Origin: Astragalus membranaceus
Taxonomy: Eukaryota; Streptophyta; Magnoliopsida; Fabales; Fabaceae
Reading direction: 5' to 3'
Length of the DNA: 64,000 nt
NCBI GenBank assembly: GCA_039519185.1
Contig: CM076851.1
Coordinates: forward strand, 31,889,825-31,953,824
A program made the position numbers and the translations under genes. Numbering within the stretch: position 1 is the stretch's first letter; every line of letters starts with the position of its first letter. Below are positions 43,461 through 54,102 of this stretch, piece by piece. The notes under the pieces were generated by a model. The model did no database searches and was not told the origin of the DNA. It was given only the letters and a program-made list of their open reading frames with translations.

Positions 43461-44866
43461 GTTGCTGCAGTCTTCTCAATGATTGCATTGGTCTACATGA
43501 GAATTTTCCTTAAGGAAAGTCTACTTATGAGGCAGCCACTGTTGAAAGAACCATGCACTCAACAATGTGATGAGGATGTCCCATCACAAAGAACAACAGG
43601 AGCATTTAAGAAACTTCCTTCTTTGGGGGATGTTATTTGTTTGCTCAAGTGTAGGTATGTATATATATTTATAAGGCAGTAGTAGTAAAATTCGGACTGT
43701 CCGATCTTAATCAGATGACTCTGAGCTTTCCGACCGTACGACTGCATTTAATCTAAATCCTAGTTTGATGGCATCAATCCATTTTTGACAGAATCTCTTT
43801 GTGCCTCCTATTATCAACTCTAGTAAATTATTTTTGCAGCCCCATATTCTCACAAGCAGCAGTTGTTTTGCTCTTCAATAGTCTTTCAGATGGCGGCTTG
43901 ATGGCTATATTGCTGGTAAACGTTACTTACTTTATATAGCCCAATCTTGAGTCTATGGATATTTGATAATCAAAGGCAAAAATTATTGTACTGATCAGTG
44001 ATTAAGTCTAATGTGCAAAAGACCTGTAGTGTTAGGAATCCAACTCCAAGTGCAAGTGGTAAAGTACTGCATTGGCTAGTTAGTAGCTAAAAGATAATCT
44101 AAGACAATAAACTCATATCCTCAACACCAGTGAATCAATTAGAGTAAAATTCAGCAAGTAATTAAATTTTCTACTACATGCATGTATGCAGTATTATTTG
44201 AAGGCACGTTTTCAATACAACAAGAACCAGTTTGCTGATTTGATGATGATTTCAGGGATTGGAGCTACTCTAACACAAGTACGCCATAGTATAAGTGTTT
44301 TTGTTATTTTGATATCTTCTTTGATCTATTCAACATTTCAGTTTCACTTGTAATTGCTCATACTAACTACCATCTGGTTGGTTTTATGTACATGTATGTA
44401 ATTCACTTTCCCAGCTATTTTTCATGCCCATATTGGTACCCACTATAGGAGAAGAGAAGTTGCTCATGACAGGGCTCTTAGTTTCCAGCATAAATGTAAG
44501 TTCAAACCTGACACCTAACACTTCCGTACATTTCTTGTCTGATATAATTTTGTGTATTCACCATCTATATATGATGCTATGCAGATATTTGTCTACAGTA
44601 TATCGTGGTCAGCATGGGTAATTTTCTTCAAAAACCTTGTTATTTGCTTATGTTTTTCCAAAACAAACCTTCAAGACTGTTGAAAACCATGCAGGTTCCT
44701 TATGCTCTAGCAGGTTGCTCTGTCTTTGGAGTACTTGTGCGCCCAACTGTATGTTTCTTACTTATATCTGTTATATCTGTTACACCCCTTATTGTCATTG
44801 TTTCTTACTTTGTGATTGACACAGATATGCAGCATTGCATCCAAACAAGTTGGACCTAAAGAACAG
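43461..44866 (+). pseudogene. captured 3' half of an MFS (HIAT1/tetracycline-transporter-like) gene
   Basis: Exons 43461-43654, 43840-43915, 44192-44278, 44415-44495, 44585-44617, 44695-44748 and 44825-44866 all have GT/AG introns. They encode VFSMIALVYMRIFLKESLL, NSLSDGGLMAILL, FADLMMISGIGATLTQ, LFFMPILVPTIGEEKLL and SISWSAW, then VPYALAGCSVFGVLVRPT and SIASKQVGPKEQ. This is the second half of plant hippocampus-abundant-transcript-like MFS proteins (TM 6-11 region). The first half and the last helices are missing. It follows the AVT1-like fragment in the same orientation with about 45 bp of junction sequence, so one transcript could run through both. Function is not expected. Confidence 0.82.
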
Positions 44867-45626
44867 GTACCTTAATGAAAGAAAGGGACTTGGATTTCTC
44901 CCCAAGTTTTATTATCGATTAAAATGCACATGATGAGTTTATATAGTAGAATATTGGATCTAAATGCTAGTGCTTGCTATTGCTTGCTATATGCTGAACT
45001 GTAATCATCAAATAATGCTTTCATTTTGTGCCAATGTTACAAAGTAGATTAACATTATTACAAAATTTTCATGGTTTCTTTATGACAATATAACTCTTGA
45101 ATGTTCATGTGTTGTAGTGTGCTGTCAACTTCAGTTCAAAGGAGATCCTGGTATGAGAAGAGATGGGCTTAGAGTTGCTGTCCAATTGTGGAATCAGTGC
45201 AATATGGTTGGAAAAAAATGCCAACACTGGAAGCTTGCTAGGAATGGAATAAATTAGCTTGCTAGGAATGGAATAAATTACAAAAGGAGATGATTTTTTT
45301 ATGTTTTATTTTTAGGATTGTTAAACACAGGATTGGCATTTGTAGTTGTTGTTGAATCACTTTTGCTGCAAGAGATGGAAAGACGTCTTGGATTCTTTTT
45401 CAGTTTGATGACTGCTAGTATATAATTCCTTTAATCCAATGAAATGCTTATTTAGCAATTGAGCTTTTAGTTAATAGTTCATTTTGGTTGAAAAAAGTTT
45501 GCATAAAGGATTTTGATTTTATGATAATTACTAGTGTATAAGAGAAGGAATTTCAATAGAAGTTTGGTTTAGTGAGGGTATAAGGACCACTGTTGGATTT
45601 AATTTTTTTTTAATTTTTTTTTAAAA
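44867..45626. other. 3' part of the CACTA interior, no further exon recognised
   Basis: A short imperfect tandem copy of agcttgctaggaatggaata lies near 45233-45275. Otherwise AT-rich. Confidence 0.4.
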
Positions 45627-45886
45627 TTTCCGACGGGTTTCCGACGGATTTGCGACGAAAATGTGTCAGCGTTTGCGACGACTTTGCCACGGATATTTGC
45701 GACGGGTTTCCGACGACTTTGCGACGGAGACATTTGCGACGAAAAAATCCGTCGGAAACGATTTCCGACGACCGATTTTGCGACGAAAATTTGTCCGTCG
45801 GAAAGTCCGTCGGAAACGTCAATTTCCGACGAAAATCACTGCGTTTCCGACGGATTTTGCCGTCGGAAATCGTCGATTTTCTTGTA

Positions 45887-45923
<37 letters not shown>

Positions 45924-45928
<5 letters not shown>

Positions 45929-46170
45929 GAACACTCAGGTGACACTCGGTTATTATGAGAATTAAGAACACTCAATTATAACCGTTAGATTAAAATCAGG
46001 TTTTGTCAATAATTACAATATCTATATGATTATTTCATTTTTAGTTGAAAATCGCATGAGATCTTGTAATTAATAATGAAATTTGAAGCATTCATTTTAA
46101 TCTAACAGTTATAAAAGAATATTTTGATTTCTCGTAGTAAACAGGTGTTCTCACTTGAGTCGTCCCGCTT
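45924..46170. mobile_element. MITE copy 2
   Basis: Begins tgggaacactcaggtgacac and ends gtgttctcacttgagtcgtc-cc, with inner arms cgttagattaaaatc and gattttaatctaac-like sequence. It is the same family as 38895-39160 and lies on the other side of the CACTA element and its TA tract. Confidence 0.68.
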
Positions 46171-46309
46171 AAAATTCGCTAGTACTGTTTGAAATTTTTT
46201 TTAAAAGATGTTTTTTTATATTTATTATAATATTATTAATAAATATTATATTATTAAATTATTATCAAGGTTCTGCAATTTACCAGCAACTTTAGAAATC
46301 CAATGGGTG

Positions 46310-46363
46310 AAATATGGTGGTGGTGGTGGTGGTAGAGGTGAAATATGGGAAGGGAGTTTGTGT

Positions 46364-46410
<47 letters not shown>

Positions 46411-46558
46411 CGCTAGAGAGAGAGAGGGGGACGGTTAGAGAGAGGGAGAGGGAGTGAGGGTGGAAGTTAATTTTGTGGTGGTGGTGTGGAGGTGGAGGTG
46501 AAATCTGGGAAGAGGGAGAGGGAGAGGGAGAGAGAGAGAGAGAGAGCGGGGGCACGGC

Positions 46559-46610
<52 letters not shown>

Positions 46611-47124
46611 TGAGGATAAGAGGAGCTATGATGTGGTGGTGGTGGTGGTGGCGGTGGTGGTGGTGGTGGTGGTGTGAAGGGTGGGTTCAGGTAGAGAGAG
46701 AAGAGTAAGGGAGAAAGAGAATGAAGAGTGATAAATGGAGAAGTGTGGTTCAGGGAAGAAGAGAGAAGAGGAGAGAAAGTGAGATGAGAGAAGAGAGAAG
46801 AAGAGGAGAGAAAGTGAGATGAGAGAAGAGAGAATAAGAGGAAATGAGAGTGGTTAGGTCAGATATAAAAAAACATAAAATTAGCGAGGGAAATTCTCTC
46901 GCTAATTTCCCTCGCTAATCACCTCGTAATCCGTGCTTTTTTTTCTCAAAATCCCCTTTAAAATTAGCGAGGGAATTTCCGTCGCTAAACCCACCCAAAT
47001 CCGTCGCTAACTGAAGCTGGAACTTCAATCTGTATTGTGTCACTAAATTCATCGCTACTGATTTAGCGAATGAATATGATTCCCTCGCTAATTTCTGTCG
47101 CTAACGAGCCTTTTTTTTGTGGTG
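46310..47124 (-). mobile_element. CACTA-like terminus, duplication copy 1, with purine microsatellites
   Basis: On the minus strand it begins CACCACAAAAAAAAGGC at 47124, then repeats of ttagcgaggg / ccctcgctaat (46880-47100) typical of subterminal arrays. Further left it is GA- and GGT-rich low-complexity DNA (GA runs at 46370-46406 and 46560-46604). No opposite terminus is recognisable. The intact target for the element in copy 2 (gagaataagaggaaatgag) is visible near 46831. Confidence 0.6.
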
Positions 47125-47151
47125 ATATATTTTTTTTTGGTTACAATCGTA

Positions 47152-47232
<81 letters not shown>

Positions 47233-47404
47233 AGGGAACTGTACAAAAAGTTAAGGGGGTTAACGTTTAGAAATTTAAAGGACCAATTTAGGGATAAAAC
47301 ATAAATGACTAAATCAAAATTTGTAATTAAGTTAAGTGACCTCGGTTTTTTTTTTTGACAAGCACAGACTTTGAAATTTGATTGTTGTACTAATTGATAC
47401 TTTT
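47125..47404 (+). repeat. TA and GA microsatellites plus repeat flank, copy 1
   Basis: A TA run at about 47154-47192 is followed by a GA run to about 47226. A block from ggaactgtacaaaaagttaa to tgatacttttaattt is then shared with 52198-52370. Confidence 0.8.
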
Positions 47405-47960
47405 AATTTATTCCCTATAGCTAGGGGACAGACATGGGTGGAGGCGGAATGTGATTCACAGCAGTTAACAAGCCTGCTGTCCCCTGAATTTGCACTACAT
47501 TTTAGGGTATTTTAGTCTTTCTAACACCAAAAAATCTGCTTCCATTTTTTGTTTACTCACATTAAAGCCAACTTCAGGACCCTGAAGTTAATTTCAACTG
47601 TAGGGGATCGCTATCCGGTGGAGGCCCCCAATCCCCCCTCTCTACAGTGACTAATATATTAGAAGCTTTCAAATTATTTGTGAATGTGAGTCTTGGTTCA
47701 TTCGTTTGAAGTACATGTAATCTCGATTTCGATTTGATTCTAGCGTAGGGCATTTTTAGATAATTTTGAGTGTTTTTGAAATTATGTGCAAGGGAATTAC
47801 AGATATGAAATAGGGATGACAATGCATCCTCTAAAGAGGGCACTATACTGCCCGTATAAGATCCCGCACATGCATGGGCAGCCGCTTTAGTGTATGTCCT
47901 CATACATTTTTTTAAAAATCTACTTATTAAAATATTACACATGTTATCATTTAGTAAATT
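47405..47960. other. spacer between the two duplicated blocks
   Basis: No gene recognised; the minus-strand ORF at 47574-47972 has no family features. A small inverted repeat (ctaggggacag / ctgtcccctg) lies at 47421 and 47477. Confidence 0.4.
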
Positions 47961-47994
47961 AAAAACAACCAAAATATGGGAAGAGGGTTTGTGT

Positions 47995-48072
<78 letters not shown>

Positions 48073-48684
48073 GTGAGGATGAGAGAAGCTATGATGTGGT
48101 GGTGGTGTGGTGGTGAAGGGTGGGTTCGGGTAGAGAGAGAGAGAAGAGTAAGGGAGAAAGAGAATGAAGTGTGAGAAATGGAGAAGTGTGGTTCAGGGAA
48201 GATGAGAGAAGAGGAGAGAAAGTGAGATGAGTGAAGATAGAAGAATACACTACAAGAAATTTAACATTTACCCACAGACAAAAACCGTCACCAAATGTCA
48301 AAAGTCCGTGGGTAAAAGTAACTTTAACCTCTCCCCACGGCCACTTTTTCCGTAGAGAACGTAAGAGATCTAACCACGGTTTTTCGTCCGTGGGTAAAGG
48401 TTTTCCCTACGCCCAAATACCTTTACCTACGGTTTCTAACTGTCACTATATCCTTCACCAGTAGATCTAATTTTAACTTCTACCTACGGTTCTGACCGTC
48501 ACTAAAAGTGATTTTTTTTGATTTTTTTTTGGAAATAACAGTGGCTTATATTTGCTGAATAAAAAATAATTTCTTTTATTAAATTAAACTGTTTTATAAC
48601 AACTATAAATTATAAGATTAACATAGTAAAAAATATATTATATATTGTATGATGATATTAATAAGAGTAATTACAAAAATATCC

Positions 48685-49064
48685 CTCAGTGTAATTTTGA
48701 TACAAAAATAGACCTCTTGGTGGTGATGGTCTAGGCCTTCCAAGAGAAGCAATGTTACAATTTGCTCTTCTTCCATCAATAACTGGATTTGGATCAGCAC
48801 AAGCCCTTCTTGCTGATTCTGGATCATGAAATGTTACTTGCTCATTGTTGAATACATTATATTATATGCTCATACATTTTTTATAACAATAATGATAATA
48901 ATTATCAAACTAATCAAACACACTTTAGAGTAAAGTAAAATAGAGAGATAGAGAATGAAAGAGAGGGAGACATACAAATCCATAGCCTTTAGATTTTGTG
49001 TATTCTTATCAGTGATAATGACAGCTTCAAGAATATCACCAAACTGTTCAAAATATTTTCGCAT
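48685..49064 (-). pseudogene. captured RRM RNA-binding protein fragment
   Basis: The exon ending at 48976 encodes MRKYFEQFGDILEAVIITDK followed by NTQN. It then loses one base before the expected KGYGF. A second exon from about 48836 encodes TFHDPESARRACADPNPVID followed by GRRANCNIASLGRPRPSP. Together these are the last two thirds of an RRM domain from the plant RBM24/38-like group (RNP1 KGYGFV, then ...NCNLASLG). RNP2 and the rest are missing. The frameshift and weak acceptor make it non-functional. Confidence 0.82.
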
Positions 49065-49084
49065 TCAAATGAAGCAATAAGTTC

Positions 49085-49262
49085 CCCAATATTAATTGAG
49101 ATTCAATATTGAGCAGAAAATGAGATTCAGCAGATTCAGCAGATTCAAAATTCAGCAGATTCAACAGATTCAAAATTCAGCAGATTCAATATTGTGCAGA
49201 AAATGAGATTCAGCAGATTCAGCAGATTCAAAATTCAGCAGATTCAACAGATTATATTTGAG
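49085..49262. repeat. short tandem repeats of gattcagca/aattcagca type
   Basis: A dozen or so copies of a 9-12 bp unit (cagattcaaaattcag and variants) between two captured gene fragments. It also includes a duplicated gagattcaatattg / gcagaaaatgag block. Confidence 0.8.
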
Positions 49263-49507
49263 AAACAACAACAACAATAATAATTTCAGAATTAAATAAC
49301 TAAAGAATGACATGAAATTCTTACAATCATGCTAGCAGCTTTTTCAGTAACGATACTCCCATCTTCGATCCCATGCAATGTAAATCTTCATATTTTGAGC
49401 GATTCCTCTTGTTAGTGCGACTTATTTCCTATAACAAATGAATGAAATATGTAAGAAGCGGTGGACACTAACTTTAGGGAAACAAAAGACACCTAATATT
49501 GACCTAC

Positions 49508-50038
49508 ATCAATAGCTTCATGCATGTCAGGTACACCTTCAGTAACATTTTCTCCAATCTTCTCATATCCACTGCAGTGCATCAGAAGTTAAGCTGATAT
49601 TAGCATAAACAAATGAAAAAACCTTGTTTAGCATATACTGAATTGACGCTTATGTACAAAATAGATAGGATATATGAATATAAAGTTCAATTCACTCAAG
49701 CATACCTGAACCCAGTAGCCTTAGTCATTTTGAGCTTTGCCTTTTCTTCATAAGGAAGTTGAAAGAATCTGCGTGTGACATCTCTAACCTCTTTGAGGAG
49801 AGTGTCAGGAATACCATGCCCTTTCTGTCAATTAAATAATCATTAAAGTCAACCTTCATCCGTTTTATTCTGTTGTTTTTATGTACCTTCATTACTTTTT
49901 GGTCATAGAAACTGTCAAGTACTCTTAGTTAAGGAATATTCCTAAGCCTTATCCAATTGGGTAACAACATCAGCTACTCCTGGGTCTTCACCCATTTTTG
50001 GGTCATCTGACTTGGCAACAAGGGGACTAATATCTGCA
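49508..50038 (-). pseudogene. captured 2OG-Fe(II) dioxygenase N-terminal exons
   Basis: Three exons on the minus strand. About 50038-49945 encodes ADISPLVAKSDDPKMGEDPG and VADVVTQLDK. 49824-49706 encodes KGHGIPDTLLKEVRDVTRRF and FQLPYEEKAKLKMTKATGF. 49571-49508 encodes SGYEKIGENVTEGVPDMHEA then ID. This is the DIOX_N region of a plant 2-oxoglutarate/Fe(II)-dependent dioxygenase. Exon phases join (GF|SGYEK). The catalytic half with the iron-binding HxD...H is absent, so no enzyme activity is possible. Confidence 0.85.
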
Positions 50039-50213
50039 TAATTATTAAACAGAGAGAGATGCATATAGACATCAATTTTAGTAAATGAAAGAAAAATTGA
50101 AATCTAGAAAAACACCAAAAAGTGACATAGCAAGACTAGCTACTAAAAATTGAAATAAGCAAACAATAGCAATAGATTTTCTGGGAGTGGAACGGTTGAT
50201 ATTCTCTGTATAC

Positions 50214-50649
50214 AGATAGAGAAGGTGTGATATCTGGCTTAAATCAGGAATTGGTCCTTGCAAGTTGCAATTCCTAAGGCTCCTGATAGTATCCAGAAAC
50301 CAAATACACATAAGTTCCAGTTCCTGTTATTGCAAAATCTACTTAAGAGACAAGGGATCACAAAATTCACTTACATCTTCAACAATTTTGACATGCTTCC
50401 ATAAGTATCTGGAATGCTATTTCCGCCGAAGTTATTGTTGTCAAGTTGACTTCAAGAACAAGAAAATCCAAAAATGACAGTTCAAAAATCTAATTATACA
50501 ACGAAGATACATATATCAAAACAGTTATCTAAGAGCTTTAAACAAACCAAAGAGGATTATAAAGTTCTACAATATCATACAGAATAAGTAAGGTTGGCAA
50601 TTTGGATAGCTCGGGAGGAAGATATCGTGTTAAGTTGTTGTCAAGAAGC
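50214..50649 (-). pseudogene. captured LRR receptor-kinase exons
   Basis: Three LRR-sized exons on the minus strand. 50649-50581 encodes LLDNNLTRYLPPELSKLPTL. 50449-50375 encodes QLDNNNFGGNSIPDTYGSMS followed by KLLKM. 50282-50214 encodes SLRNCNLQGPIPDLSQISHL followed by LYL. Each has GT/AG borders and about one leucine-rich repeat per exon, as in plant LRR receptor kinases. QLDNNNF-G-SIPD and SLRNCNLQGPIPD are characteristic of the At1g06840-like LRR-RLK group. The kinase, transmembrane segment and signal peptide are absent. Confidence 0.85.
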
Positions 50650-51600
50650 CTGCAAATCCAGAGAAACATCTTGTGAACAACTTTGCAAATTGCTCGGGAT
50701 GAAGATATCATGCAAGTAATTAGTTCAACAATTATACATCCTAAGACTAAGAAGATGGTCCAGATTATAGCATATACAAATAGCTCAACAATTACAAATG
50801 TTTCATGTTTCCTTTATCATTTTCAGGTGACAATTACAGAGTCATAGAGATTGGGTTACAAAGGCACATGGTGGCCAACGAAAATAGTACAATTATACTG
50901 TTAGAGTAAATCAACAAAAAGCAAATATAACATTTCCAATTCACAATTAAAGAAAGTTCATGCCTAACTTGTTGTAGAGAAAGAAGAATCCCTGACTTGT
51001 TGTAGAGAAATTGCAGAGAATCTGTAACCTAAAACACAAGGGAAAATCACTAACCTAAAACCAAAAAAGAATCAAAATTAAAGAAGTTCCAGTTCATGCC
51101 TAATGATTTTCGGAGAATCCAATCAGAACCTAAAAAGTTGCAGTTCATACCAGTGAGAAATTGAGCGAAAATGGAAACCTGAGAAACGAAAGGAATTAGG
51201 GATTGAGCGATGAGATTGAATAAATGGAGTGATTGGGAAATGAATTAGGGTTTTTACCTCAGAGATTGAGCGAACAGAGTGAGAGATTATGAGCTCAGAA
51301 ACGAAACTCGCGCGGTGAATTGAAAGTATTGGCCCGAGATATTCATTTGATGTAGTGAATGGAGTTTCTCAGGTTCTGAGGTTCGCGAGAGTGGCTGAGG
51401 GAGAGAGGGAGAGAGGGAGAGAGGGCGAAGACGGGATAGATGGAGACGGCGGCATAGAGGAGAGAGCAACGAAGGAAGACGGTGACGGAGGAGAGAGCGA
51501 GCTTTGGCGGAGAGAGCGAGCTTTGGCAGAGACGGTGACAGAAATACGTGAGCTGAATGAATTAGCGTGTGTTATTTTATTAATAATAGTAATGCTATTT
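50650..51600. other. upstream part of the CACTA interior
   Basis: Includes a possible 5' leader on the minus strand near 51150-51550 with GA-rich repeats. No further exon recognised; ORFs at 51287-51606 are low complexity. Confidence 0.35.
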
Positions 51601-52097
51601 TTTTAACTTTCACCGACGGGTGATTCCCGTAGCTAAAAACGGCTGTGGCTATATGGTGTTTTCTTTGTAGTGATAAGAGGAAATGAGAGTGGTTCGGTCA
51701 AATATAAAAAAAAACTTAAAATTAGCGAGGAAGATTCTATCGCTAATTTCCCTCGCTAATCACATCGTAATCCGTGTTTTTTTTTTCAAAATCCCGCTTA
51801 AAATTAGCGAGGAAAACCCTCGCTAATCACCTCGTAATCCGTGTTTTTTTTTTCAAAATCCCGCTTGAAATTAGCGAGGGAAATTCCCTCGCTAATCACC
51901 TCGTAATCTCTGTTTTTTCATCATCCCGCTTAAAATTAGCGAGAGAATTTCCGTCGCAAACCCACCCAAATCCGTTTCTAATTGAAGCCGAAACTACAAT
52001 CTGTATTCTGTCACTAAATCCTTCGCTACCAACTGTTTTAGCGACTGAATATGATTTCCTCGCTAATTTCTGTCGCTAATGAACCTTTTATTTTGTA

Positions 52098-52370
<273 letters not shown>

Positions 52371-52394
52371 CACTACAACAAAAGTGTAGAAAAA

Positions 52395-52770
52395 GGGCGC
52401 ACCCTTTAGGGGCGCTTTTTAAAAAGCGCCCCTAATGTCCAAATACGCAGGGCTTTTAGGGGCGCTTTTTAAAAAGCGCCCCTAAAGGCCCTGCGTATTT
52501 TGAGCATCAGAGGCGCTTGTTGAAAAACGACCCTAAAGCTTGAGCATCAGGGGCGCTTTTAATGAGCGCTTCTAATGCCTAAAACTGAATCCACCAACAG
52601 GGGCGCTTTTTATGAGCGCTCCCAATTCCATTTTCGCATCCACCAACAGGGGCGCTTTCCACAAGCGCCCCCAATGCCCAATTTTTTTTTATGAGCGCTC
52701 CCAATTCCATTTTCGCATCCACCAACAGGGGCGCTTTCCACGAGCGCCCCCAATGCCCAATTTTTTTAAT
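52395..52770. repeat. palindromic subterminal repeats (GGGGCGCTTTTT..AAAAAGCGCCCC)
   Basis: At least six hairpin-forming units. Two are near-perfect 26-28 bp palindromes inside a larger nested palindrome spanning about 52440-52502 (arms aatacgcagggc / gccctgcgtatt). A 79-bp unit is tandemly duplicated at 52607-52765. Likely transposase-binding sites. Confidence 0.88.
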
Positions 52771-53754
52771 TTTTCAGATCCCCTTTTATTTCATTTCCCT
52801 CTCACTCACAGTACTGTCTCTATCTCTTTCCCCCTCTATCTCTCTCGCAAACGGCCGGCGACAAGCTCCTCCCCTTTGTTTCAGATCCCCAAACGGCGTC
52901 CAGCTCTCACCCTCCCAGCTCTCTTGACGCGCGGCCATCTCTCCCCACCACCATCGCAACCCTTCTCACCCAAACGGCGCGGCCTCTCTTTCCCCCTCGA
53001 TCTCCACCCAAACGGCGCACCTCCCCATTCAACTCTCAGACGCGGCGAACCACCGGTGGCCACCACCATCTGTTTGCAGCCCACAGCCATAAGGTTTCCT
53101 TTTCCTTTTCCTTTCTCCTTTCGCAGCCGCATTACGTTTGTTTTGTTTTTTTTTTGTCTTGATATTTATAGTTATATAGTTATGTATATGTTGCTGAAAT
53201 GTTATATATGTTGCTGTTTAATATATGTTGCTGAACATGTTGCTATAAAAAACATGTTATAAAATAACTAAATATATAACTATAAAAAACATTATATAAC
53301 TATCTTGAATGATTTTTTTTATAGTTATATATGTTCAGCAACATTATATAACTATCTTGAATGTTATAAATGTTTTTTTTATACATTATATATGTTGCTG
53401 AACATGTTGCTGAACATGTTTTTTTTATAGTTATATATGTTGCTGAACATGTTAAAGTATTTTTTTCTTGAATGATTAGGAATTATTTCTTGATATTTCG
53501 GTTCTTGAATGATTAATTTTTGTTATAGATAATGATAGAGTATTTTGAATGATTATTTTTTTTTGGGTTTGTCAAAAAAAGTGTAAAATTTTAATAAGTT
53601 GGATCTTTATTTTTAGTTGTTGTTCAGTTCGCATTTTAGTCCTTAAGCATTTTATCTTATTTGCAAATGAATGAGAAAAGTCTTAACAATCATTTTGAAT
53701 TTCATTGGGTTCATAATAATGATTATAATAACTTTAAGAAATTTATTTATTGGT

Positions 53755-54102
53755 ACAGGCTCTCGTTGATCTCTCTCCTGCGCTCTCTCTGGTTCATCTC
53801 GCTTAGCTTTGCGGTTCATCTCTCTTAGCTTTTCAGGTACTTTTGTTGTTATCTAGTTTTTGATATTTTTGGACATATTTTGAATAAAACTGTTATTGGG
53901 GATGTTACCGAGAATAAGAATAGAATAGGAAATATAGCTTGGGAAAATAGGGAGAGGAATTGAAAAACTTTTAAAAAAGAAAGTTTGTTTGTTTTTTTTG
54001 GATATGAATTGAAAAACTTTTAAACATTGTACTCTGTCTGTTTTTCACCTATAACATATTTAAGTTCTCTTATCAGGAATTTATATTAAATTTCGGTCTA
54101 AT
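53755..54102 (+). other. putative spliced 5' leader of the transposase transcript
   Basis: A pyrimidine-rich exon-like piece from about 53760 (after ttggtacag) to 53835 (before gtactttt) lies upstream of an AG acceptor at 54075-54076. A 26-nt leader then precedes the ATG at 54103. Splicing is inferred from site sequence only. The AT-rich stretch 53135-53755 contains many atatatgttgctgaa repeats and no gene. Confidence 0.4.

Larger units (their letters stand above)
39188..45889 (+). mobile_element. 6.7-kb CACTA element carrying fused host transporter genes
   Basis: Starts CACTACAAGAATAAG at 39188 and ends attttcttgtagtg at 45889, flanked by tat on both sides inside a TA microsatellite. Subterminal arrays of tttccgacgg / ccgtcggaaa lie at 39220-39400 and 45627-45880. 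No Tnp2 transposase is present. The interior holds exon-intron structured pieces of at least two plant genes, all on the plus strand. Confidence 0.93.
48247..51672 (-). mobile_element. 3.4-kb CACTA element carrying fragments of three host genes
   Basis: Starts CACTACAAGAAATTT at 48247 and ends ttttctttgtagtg at 51672, flanked by ata (48244-48246, 51673-51675). The paralogous empty site is at about 46832. Subterminal repeats are of the type ccgtgggtaaa / accgtcacta at the left, with a related ccgacgggtgattcccgta motif at the right. It has no transposase. Gene fragments are all on the minus strand in the order LRR, 2OG dioxygenase, RRM. Confidence 0.92.

Noticed and set aside
45610..45975. ORFs at the right end of the 39188-45889 element
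   Set aside because: Translations of ccgacgg repeats plus a YIYIYI microsatellite.
47574..47972. 132-codon minus-strand ORF in the spacer
   Set aside because: No recognisable domain, no paralogue in the window and no promoter-like context.
46208..48174. ORFs rich in RERERE and VVVVVV
   Set aside because: GA and GGT low-complexity DNA; no codon bias or motif.
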